Origin: WJMT01 sp964456985
Lineage (GTDB): Bacteria; Acidobacteriota; Aminicenantia; Aminicenantales; Aminicenantaceae
Direction: 5' to 3'
DNA length: 6,164 nt
NCBI GenBank assembly: GCA_964456985.1
Contig: CAYWDH010000083.1
Location: 1-6,164 of the forward strand
Shown here: in pieces, positions 1 to 6,093 of the stretch
Position numbering within the stretch: the stretch's first letter is position 1
Layout of the letters: each line of letters starts with the position of its first letter
Notes under the pieces: model-generated
Told to the model about the DNA's origin: nothing
The model's input: only the letters and a program-made list of their open reading frames with translations
The model's database searches: none
Translations under genes and position numbers: made by a program

Positions 1-3
1 GGA

Positions 4-1431
4 TTAGAAGGCTCCTTTTTGGGAAAAGAGGACTCTGAGGCTTTTCAACAATATCACGATATCCATCCAGATAGACCAGTTTCTGATGTAGTATTCGTCA
101 ATCCTGAGCCGTTCCTTAAAAGGGATGTTTGACCTGCCGCTGACCTGCCACAATCCGGTTAGCCCGGGTTTGACTCTGGTTATCGTACTAAGGGATTGGT
201 CACTGTCTTGAATTTCCTCTGGAATGTAGGGGCGGGGTCCTACAATACTCATATTTCCTTTGAGAACATTAAAAAGCTGGGGAAGTTCATCCAGGCTGAA
301 TTTTCTGATGAATCGGCCGACCCTGGTTATCCTGGGATCATAATTTTTTAACTTTTTGTATTTTTCCCATTCATGTCTTGCTTTATTGTTTGATTCAAAA
401 TATTTTTTGAGCCTGGTTTCATTGTCGTTATACATAGAGCGGAACTTATAAAGATGGAATAATTTTTGATTTTTTCCGATTCTTTCCTGAATAAAAAAAA
501 CATTTCCTTTTGTATCCAGTTTTATCATAAGAGCGATTACAAGGATGAAGGGCATGGTTAAAACAACCAGAAACAGGGCGAAAACGATTTCAAAGAAGTT
601 TTTAAAAAAGAGGTTCCAGGGCTTGACCAGGTTTCTTTTCAGATAAAGAGTAAATATATCGCCTATGACTTCTATGTTGATCCCTTCTGTAATAAAATCA
701 CCGCTTCTTGGTATAATCCACATGGACTCGCAGTTCTTTTCACAGAGGGACAGTATTTTTTTAAACTCTTTACGGGATTTATGAGGTGTTGCCACCATTA
801 TGTCTTTTGATTGATAGGCTTTGGATATGTCTTCGATTTTTGATATGGGCCCTAATACCTTTATGCCGGCGAATGTTTTCCCTATAAGTTCCGGAGAATC
901 TTCGATGAAGGCTGTTACTTCATAACCCATTGTCCTGTTTTTCTTTATATTTTTGATAACCTGAAGGCTTGTTTCATGAACCCCTACCATTATCAGTTTC
1001 TTTTTCCACAGATTGAATCTAATAAGGCCTGTTTTCACAATAAAGCGGAACAGCGGGAAGAGAATCAAACTTATCAACCAGGCAAGGATGACTGTTGTTC
1101 TTGAGAAGTTAACCTCGGCTTTAGCCAGGAAAATAGCGATCATTATAAAGGCAGAAGAAAATGAGGCGCTTTTAATGAGGGTCTTGACTTCTTCCCAGAA
1201 GGGAAACCGTTTGGTGTAAAGCTTTTCGTAGCTGAAAATCAGGACCCAAACCAGAACCATAAAATAATGGGATAAATAGCTTGAAAAAGGGATCATAACC
1301 ATACTGCGGTATCTTTTGGAAATTAAGATGAGAATTTCCCCCCTTATGAGATGGGCTATATAAAAGCTTAGAAGAACAACAATGATATCAGTGATTAAAA
1401 GGGCGAATAAGGAAATAAATTTTTTTTTCAT
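4..1431 (-). CDS. Polyprenyl glycosylphosphotransferase (WbaP/EpsE-type sugar transferase)
   Basis: This inner-membrane enzyme transfers a sugar-1-phosphate from a nucleotide sugar to undecaprenyl phosphate, the first step of O-antigen or exopolysaccharide assembly. Numbered from ATG 1431 (475 aa), it has an N-terminal bundle of about four membrane segments (roughly 5-29, 53-69, 92-106, 112-130). A Rossmann-like cytosolic domain follows (about 143-265, opening KKLIMVGVHE), then a hydrophobic re-entrant helix (about 275-303) and a C-terminal Bac_transf catalytic domain. Family motifs are intact: YKFRSM, DPRITRVGRFIRK, SLDELPQLFNVL with the Asp-Glu dyad at 381-382 (the catalytic dyad in PglC), VGPRP, and KPGLTGLWQVSGR. 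The length is typical of large PHPTs. The sugar specificity is not readable. An in-frame TTG at 1482 would add 17 residues and has an AGGA 10 nt upstream. I prefer the ATG because the first membrane helix starts right after it. It is transcribed divergently from the ligase-like gene. Confidence 0.93.
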   Translation of the reverse strand: MKKKFISLFALLITDIIVVLLSFYIAHLIRGEILILISKRYRSMVMIPFSSYLSHYFMVLVWVLIFSYEKLYTKRFPFWEEVKTLIKSASFSSAFIMIAIFLAKAEVNFSRTTVILAWLISLILFPLFRFIVKTGLIRFNLWKKKLIMVGVHETSLQVIKNIKKNRTMGYEVTAFIEDSPELIGKTFAGIKVLGPISKIEDISKAYQSKDIMVATPHKSRKEFKKILSLCEKNCESMWIIPRSGDFITEGINIEVIGDIFTLYLKRNLVKPWNLFFKNFFEIVFALFLVVLTMPFILVIALMIKLDTKGNVFFIQERIGKNQKLFHLYKFRSMYNDNETRLKKYFESNNKARHEWEKYKKLKNYDPRITRVGRFIRKFSLDELPQLFNVLKGNMSIVGPRPYIPEEIQDSDQSLSTITRVKPGLTGLWQVSGRSNIPFKERLRIDEYYIRNWSIWMDIVILLKSLRVLFSQKGAF

Positions 1432-1441
1432 TTTTTTTAAT

Positions 1442-1470
1442 AGAATACAACAATCAAAAAAAAGTTGAAA
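1442..1470 (-). promoter_or_regulatory. Candidate weak sigma70-like promoter for the sugar transferase gene
   Basis: Reading the minus strand, TTTCAA (1470-1465) and TATTCT (1447-1442) are separated by 17 nt. They match the sigma70 consensus at 3 of 6 and 4 of 6 positions. The start point would fall near 1435, only about 4 nt before ATG 1431. If translation really starts at TTG 1482, this cannot be the promoter. The call is weak and rests on spacing and position only. Confidence 0.2.
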
Positions 1471-1493
1471 GAAGGATGACAAACTAATAATAT
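1465..1493 (+). promoter_or_regulatory. Candidate sigma70-like promoter for the O-antigen ligase-like gene
   Basis: TTGAAA (1465-1470, 5 of 6 to consensus) and TAATAT (1488-1493, 4 of 6, with the key second A and last T present) are separated by an optimal 17 nt. A run of eight A (1456-1463) lies just upstream of the -35 box, like an UP element. Transcription would start near 1500, about 6 nt before the ATG at 1506, so the mRNA would be nearly leaderless. Alternative -10 readings are AATAAT (1486-1491, 15-nt spacer) and TATCCT (1491-1496, 20-nt spacer). Confidence 0.4.
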
Positions 1494-1505
1494 CCTAAAT
1501 GTATC

Positions 1506-3566
1506 ATGGAGTTCAAACTAAAATTATTCCTCGTATCATTGGTGACAGGGACTGTTTTTGTATTCATATATATGAGGTATCTGCCTTTGGTTTTTCCATA
1601 CCAATATATTTTGATTTCTCTTTGTTTGCTGGTTTTTTTGGTGACTGTATTCAATAAGACCTCCGGAGCTCTTGTTATTGTTTTTTGTTTGCCGGTTATA
1701 AACAGTCTTCCGCTTTTTTTTTCTCTGAAAGCATTAAATCCTTTAATTTTCCTTTTTTATTCTTTTTTTATAGGAGTTTTAATCCATCAGAGTTTCAGCA
1801 GGCATTCCTTGAACACAAAAAGTCCCTTAAGACTTCCCATAATCGGAGCTGCTGCTTTAGTCGGGATATCTGCCTTGCTGACTTTTTGGAGGTACACGAA
1901 TTTTTTTCCAATATATGACAACAATGTCTATGATCTGACTGTCAATGTTATTGACGTCAAAGCAGGAGGGGCTCTTGAAAGGATTTTGTTCGATACTCTG
2001 AATTATGCAGCCGGATTCATTTGGTTTTTTATCGTTATGAACATCTTTAGAAAGAAGGAAGTCATAAAAAAGGCTCTGATCCTCCTTTCCTCCTCTGCAT
2101 TCCTATCCTTTTGTTTTGGTTTGTATCAATCATATTTCAATCTCGATTTAGGAAACACTTGGTTTTTTATTTCGATCAAACGGGCTAACGCTCTTTTTTC
2201 TGATCCGAATGCTTTGGGCGTCTTTATTGCTTTTAGTATCCCTATTTTTATGGGGGGTTTTTTATCTTTTAAGAAGCGGGAAAGACTGATTTTTGTATCG
2301 CCGATTCTAGCTGGAATTTTGCTTATTCCGGGAAGCGGATCCAGGAGTGCTTTTTTGGGAATTGTCATTGCTGCACTGTGTATGACTGTCTTTTACCTAA
2401 AAAAGATGAGGGTTTTCAGAAAAAGCAATCCAAGACAGTTCAGAAAAGCTGTGATTTTTTCTTTATCAATTGTTTTTCTTCTTTCTTTGTTTTTTGTTGT
2501 CCTGTTAACTGGAAATTCCACTCTGAGCAATAGATTCAAATCCAACATTGCGTCTTTTGCAGAAGAAAATTTTTTACAAAAAATAACCAAGGGAAGGACC
2601 ACTATCTGGAAAGCAGGGTTTATGATGTGGGCGGAAAATCCTGTAAGCGGCATAGGGTTGGGTTCTTTTACAGTGGAGCTTCCTAATTACTACAAGGAAT
2701 ACAATATAAAGGAGTTGAAATACAGAAGAAAGGACGGAACTCCGGAAGTGCTTGTGGATACGGCTGATAATTTTTATATCCATATTTTATCAGAACTCGG
2801 GATCATTGGATTGATTTTCTTTTTATGGATCTTTTACCGTATTCTCCGGCAGATCTTCAGACAAGCTTCTAGGATGAACTTAGAAAGCGGATTCAGGGGA
2901 GTTTTAACCGGGATTTCTGCCGGACTTATATCTCTATTTATTCTTTTTCTATTTGGAATTCATACGATGCATTTTGAGATTCAACTGGTGTTTTGGCTTG
3001 CACTAGGGATTCTGTTTTCACTGACTTCTGAGGAGGAAGATAAAAGAAATGAATCTTCCTTGAAAAAGCATCTTGTTATCTTTCTGGTCATTCTTTTTAC
3101 AGCCTTTCATGTCTGGGGAACTTTTCATGACTTATCCCTGAAAAAAAGGATCGAGAAGTTTAACCTCAGCAGCAACTTTGGTTTTTACCAACAGGAGGTA
3201 ATGCAGCAGAGGATATTCAGATGGACAAAAAAGACTGCAGGATTGACCGTTCATGTAGATAAGCCTGTTATGAGTGTTTCTGTTCTGGCGTCTCACCCTG
3301 ATATACAAGAAAAGCCCGTCACTCTGGAACTGTACTTTATAAAAGAACTTTTCAGAGAAAAAAGATTTCTGGACAGAGTTATAATCAGAAAGAGCAGCTG
3401 GATTAACTTGAAATATGATTTTTCCAATGAGGTAGGATCAGAAGGAATCCTGCTTTTTAAAGTAAGCCGCACATGGCAGCCAAAAAAAGTGCTTGGAACT
3501 CAGGATCCCAGACTTTTGGGTGTGGCTGTGAGTGAGCTTAATTTTGATGACAAGAAATCAGAATAG
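1506..3566 (+). CDS. O-antigen ligase/polymerase family membrane protein with C-terminal extracytoplasmic domain
   Basis: A polytopic membrane protein of 686 aa with about 15 hydrophobic segments up to residue ~535, matching the Wzy_C/WaaL-type family that polymerises or transfers lipid-linked glycans on the outer face of the inner membrane. Family marks are R226 with FSDPN (231-235), GSGSRS before a membrane helix, and the periplasmic loop with R364, W368 and NPVSGIGLGSF (378-388). This loop ends in DN-FYIHILSELGIIG (421-433), leading into the next helix. The position usually occupied by His in HN-x-Y/F is Asp421 here. After the last helix a soluble tail of about 110 residues (~571-682) contains FRWTKK, several beta-strand-like stretches and DPRLLGVAV (667-675). 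The family is usually about 400-450 aa, so the tail is an added domain. No Shine-Dalgarno precedes ATG 1506. The next ATG (1572) also lacks one and would remove the first helix. Ligase and polymerase cannot be told apart from sequence. The gene is rich in T runs and more AT-rich than the genes downstream. Confidence 0.85.
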   Translation: MEFKLKLFLVSLVTGTVFVFIYMRYLPLVFPYQYILISLCLLVFLVTVFNKTSGALVIVFCLPVINSLPLFFSLKALNPLIFLFYSFFIGVLIHQSFSRHSLNTKSPLRLPIIGAAALVGISALLTFWRYTNFFPIYDNNVYDLTVNVIDVKAGGALERILFDTLNYAAGFIWFFIVMNIFRKKEVIKKALILLSSSAFLSFCFGLYQSYFNLDLGNTWFFISIKRANALFSDPNALGVFIAFSIPIFMGGFLSFKKRERLIFVSPILAGILLIPGSGSRSAFLGIVIAALCMTVFYLKKMRVFRKSNPRQFRKAVIFSLSIVFLLSLFFVVLLTGNSTLSNRFKSNIASFAEENFLQKITKGRTTIWKAGFMMWAENPVSGIGLGSFTVELPNYYKEYNIKELKYRRKDGTPEVLVDTADNFYIHILSELGIIGLIFFLWIFYRILRQIFRQASRMNLESGFRGVLTGISAGLISLFILFLFGIHTMHFEIQLVFWLALGILFSLTSEEEDKRNESSLKKHLVIFLVILFTAFHVWGTFHDLSLKKRIEKFNLSSNFGFYQQEVMQQRIFRWTKKTAGLTVHVDKPVMSVSVLASHPDIQEKPVTLELYFIKELFREKRFLDRVIIRKSSWINLKYDFSNEVGSEGILLFKVSRTWQPKKVLGTQDPRLLGVAVSELNFDDKKSE

Positions 3567-3588
3567 ATTATTGAGGACAACAAAAGAG

Positions 3589-3597
3589 AGAGGTGAT
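3589..3597 (+). promoter_or_regulatory. Ribosome binding site of the POT-like transporter gene
   Basis: AGAGGTGAT matches the 16S anti-Shine-Dalgarno complement (AGGAGGTGAT) except for one base. GAGG ends 5 nt before ATG 3599. It decides the start: the in-frame GTG at 3593 lies inside this site and is unlikely to be used. Confidence 0.75.
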
Positions 3598-3598
3598 T

Positions 3599-4888
3599 AT
3601 GGCTAAAAGAACACGTTTTCCCTTTGTTTTTTGGACAGCGAACGCTATCGAAGTATTCGAAAGATTCGCTTATTACGGGATTTATTTCGGATTTGGTATC
3701 TATATGGAGCATCTGGGTTATTCTGAAGGGCAGTTGGGAATCGTACAGAGTATTTTTCTGCTTTTTTCCTATACCATACCGGTCATTTCAGGAACATTTG
3801 CAGATAAGTATGGTTTTAAAAAAGTCTTGATCGTCTCTTACCTCGCTTATCTGCCGTCTATCCTGCTTCTGCTCATCACCAAGTCATTCTCAGGTATCGC
3901 CCTGACTATGCTGACCATAGGGCTGGCTGCAGGAATTTTCAAACCTTTGATTTCAGCTACAGTAAGGGCTGTAACTGATAAAACGAATAAGACACTTGGA
4001 TTTGGGATCTTTTATGCTATGGTGAACGTGGGCGCATCTTTCGGTCCTCTAGTGGCCGGTAAACTTCGGGCGGTTTCCTGGAACTATGCTTTTCTGGGGG
4101 CGGCGATATCTATTGCCGTCATGCTGCTCATAACCATCTTTTTCTATAAGGAGCCCGAAAGAAAGATAGAGGGGGTAACTCTCCGTCAGAAATTTAAAGA
4201 TATGGGAGTGGCTCTTTCTGATCTGAAATTTGCGGTTTTTTTGGTTTTATTAGGTCTTTTCTTCTGGCTTCCTCTCTGGGCTTTTTTTAATTTATGCGCC
4301 ATTTATGTGGACAGAAATATTGATACAGCCCGTCTTTATTTGGATATTAAAAGTGTGTTTGGAAGCGGACTCGCCAATTTTTTATCCCGGACAGATGAAA
4401 CAGGAGCCAGACGGATTCTGGGAGAAACCATCTCTCACTCCGGATATATCATCATGATCTTCCAGGTATTCATATCCTGGATCTTTGAAAAATTCAGGGC
4501 CATACCTTCATTTGTGTCCGGAATGTTTGTGGCAGCCTCCGGATTTCTGGTGCTCGGTTATGCGAGAATATCTGCGCCGGCTCTTATATTTTTAGGGATA
4601 TTTCTGTTCGCCTGCGGGGAGATGATCTCATCCCCCAGGATTCAGGAATACATCACCTGGATTGCGCCTAAAGAAAAGGCCGGATTGTACATGGGATCGA
4701 ACTTTTTGGCCCTGGGTATCGGATCGGCTCTCAGCGGTGTCATCTATACGTCGCTCTACGGAGTATTTCGCGGTCAGGGGCATCCCGAATATGTCTGGTT
4801 TACCATGGCCGTTCATATGATTTTAGGGGCAATCGTCTTGTATGTCTATTCCCGCACAGCCGGTGAGTTTAAGGAACAGGATCAATAA
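3599..4888 (+). CDS. POT/PTR-family (proton-coupled oligopeptide transporter-like) MFS transporter
   Basis: A 429-aa inner-membrane secondary transporter with about 12 membrane helices. The POT (SLC15/PTR2) signature E-x-x-E-R-F-x-Y-Y-G is present as E18, E21, R22, F23, Y25, Y26 and G27 in the first helix. This motif is tied to proton coupling in the family. GTFADKYGFKKVLI (65-78) is the MFS loop 2-3 motif. FGIFYAMVNVGASFGP (135-150) fits the second PTR2 signature with one deviation. GEMISSPRIQEYITWIAP (340-357) fits the family's helix-10 region. Di- or tripeptide import with protons is therefore likely, but substrate residues were not checked and related POT members carry nitrate or other solutes. 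Oddities: it is shorter than usual bacterial POTs, and there is a long polar stretch (~237-281) after helix 7. The gene starts 32 bp after the ligase-like gene and ends 20 bp before a peptidase gene, which supports a peptide role. Confidence 0.85.
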   Translation: MAKRTRFPFVFWTANAIEVFERFAYYGIYFGFGIYMEHLGYSEGQLGIVQSIFLLFSYTIPVISGTFADKYGFKKVLIVSYLAYLPSILLLLITKSFSGIALTMLTIGLAAGIFKPLISATVRAVTDKTNKTLGFGIFYAMVNVGASFGPLVAGKLRAVSWNYAFLGAAISIAVMLLITIFFYKEPERKIEGVTLRQKFKDMGVALSDLKFAVFLVLLGLFFWLPLWAFFNLCAIYVDRNIDTARLYLDIKSVFGSGLANFLSRTDETGARRILGETISHSGYIIMIFQVFISWIFEKFRAIPSFVSGMFVAASGFLVLGYARISAPALIFLGIFLFACGEMISSPRIQEYITWIAPKEKAGLYMGSNFLALGIGSALSGVIYTSLYGVFRGQGHPEYVWFTMAVHMILGAIVLYVYSRTAGEFKEQDQ

Positions 4889-4894
4889 TCTGGT

Positions 4895-4901
4895 AAGGAG
4901 G
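4895..4901 (+). promoter_or_regulatory. Strong ribosome binding site of the M24 peptidase gene
   Basis: AAGGAGG, a perfect Shine-Dalgarno sequence, ends 7 nt before ATG 4909. It lies within the 20-bp gap after the transporter stop codon, as expected for an operon-internal start. Confidence 0.8.
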
Positions 4902-4908
4902 AGAAAGA

Positions 4909-6093
4909 ATGCTTATTAAAGAAAAACTCGAACAAGCAATAAAAATTTTATCGGAATATTCTGTGGACTGCTGGATCACTTTTGTTAGGGAGAGTGGAAT
5001 CACCCGTGACCCTATGCTGGATTATTTGATCACAGCTGATGTTACTTGGCATTCTGCGTTTATTATAACAAGAAGCGGCGAGACCTATGCCATAGTGGGT
5101 CAGATGGACAGACGAACCATTGAGGACCTGGGCGTTTACAAGCATGTTCTGGGTTATATAGAAGGAATCAAGGCACCTCTTCTGGAAGTACTGAGAAAGA
5201 TCAATCCCTCTCAAATCGCGGTCAATTTTTCAAAAGGGAGTGAGGTCTGCGATGGATTGACCCACGGCATGTATCTTACACTGAATGACATTCTGGCTGC
5301 GATCGGATGGGAGGAAAAGATAATATCATCGGAAAAAGTAGCTTCGAGCCTTAAGGCTAGGAAAACTCCAACTGAAGTCAAAAGAATGAAAAAAGCCATA
5401 GAGCATACTCTGGATATATTCGATATGGTTTCCGGTTTTATCCACCCCGGGTTAACAGAGAAAGATATTGCTGCGTTTATGATCGATGAAGTCGAGCGCC
5501 GAAATCTGGGCTTTGCCTGGGAAAGGAGCCACTGCCCGGCTGTTTTCACAGGGCCGGCAACAGCCGAAGCCCATTATACGCCTACGGATAGAAAAGTCCG
5601 GAGAGGGCACATTTTGAATATGGATTTTGGTGTTAAATACCAGGATTATGTCTCAGACCTCCAGAGGACTTTTTATGTTTTGGAGGAAGGAGAAAAAGAG
5701 GCTCCCCCTGATGTGAAAAAAGGATTTGACACCATTGTTAAGGCAATCGAACTGTCGGCTGGGGCATTAAGGCCCGGAATTCAGGGAAAAGATATAGATG
5801 CCGTTGCCCGAAACTACATCGTCTCTAAGGGATATGAGGAATTTCCCCACGGCCTGGGACATCAGGTAGGGCGTTTTGCTCATGACGGGACCGCTCTTCT
5901 TGGCCCGGCTTGGGAGAAATATGCGGAGAAGCCCTTTGAGCCGCTTGAACAAGGAATGGTCTTTACACTGGAGCCGCGTTTAAAAGTGCCGGAACGCGGA
6001 GTCGCTACTATTGAGGAAATGGTTATCATTACAGGAGACGGCGCCGAATTCCTCTCAAAGCCCCAGAAAGAGCTGATCCTGATTAATCCATAG
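4909..6093 (+). CDS. M24 family metallopeptidase (Xaa-Pro aminopeptidase/prolidase-like)
   Basis: A 394-aa, probably cytosolic, two-metal peptidase predicted to cleave X-Pro bonds in dipeptides or peptide N-termini. An N-terminal creatinase-like domain (~1-140) precedes a pita-bread catalytic domain (~155-390). All five metal ligands can be placed: D239 (MDFGV), D250 (SDLQRT), H318 (HGLGHQVG), E355 (TLEPRL) and E369 (ATIEEM). H314 and H325 match the catalytic histidines of E. coli PepP (H350, H361) with the same 11-residue spacing, and H222 lies in the usual AHY position. The 14-residue gap between the two Glu ligands matches archaeal prolidase rather than PepP. There is no signal peptide and no membrane segment. 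The length is like prolidases or short aminopeptidase P proteins, which also resemble creatinase, so exact specificity is open. It follows the POT-like transporter by 20 bp, consistent with hydrolysis of imported peptides. Confidence 0.92.
   Translation: MLIKEKLEQAIKILSEYSVDCWITFVRESGITRDPMLDYLITADVTWHSAFIITRSGETYAIVGQMDRRTIEDLGVYKHVLGYIEGIKAPLLEVLRKINPSQIAVNFSKGSEVCDGLTHGMYLTLNDILAAIGWEEKIISSEKVASSLKARKTPTEVKRMKKAIEHTLDIFDMVSGFIHPGLTEKDIAAFMIDEVERRNLGFAWERSHCPAVFTGPATAEAHYTPTDRKVRRGHILNMDFGVKYQDYVSDLQRTFYVLEEGEKEAPPDVKKGFDTIVKAIELSAGALRPGIQGKDIDAVARNYIVSKGYEEFPHGLGHQVGRFAHDGTALLGPAWEKYAEKPFEPLEQGMVFTLEPRLKVPERGVATIEEMVIITGDGAEFLSKPQKELILINP

Noticed and set aside
1432..1482. TTG start at 1482 for the sugar transferase, adding 17 residues.
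   Set aside because: It has an AGGA at 10 nt, but it would leave only 23 bp between divergent start codons and adds an atypical tail before the usual Lys-rich start and first helix. It is kept as an alternative in the gene entry.
1473..1496. Inverted repeat AGGAT / ATCCT with a 14-nt centre over the plus-strand -10 region, as a possible operator.
   Set aside because: Arms of only 5 bp in a short AT-rich stretch are expected by chance. The flanking bases do not extend the symmetry.
2126..2783. Several minus-strand open frames of 69-86 codons inside the ligase-like gene.
   Set aside because: They are antisense to a well-supported membrane protein gene, have no motif or start signal, and are basic low-complexity translations typical of shadows.
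3593..3598. GTG start at 3593 for the transporter gene.
   Set aside because: The GTG overlaps the core of the Shine-Dalgarno site that serves ATG 3599 at ideal spacing.
5211..5549. Minus-strand open frame of 112 codons inside the peptidase gene.
   Set aside because: It lies wholly opposite a gene with full catalytic motifs, has no ribosome binding site I can see, and its translation shows no recognisable domain. It is a shadow frame.
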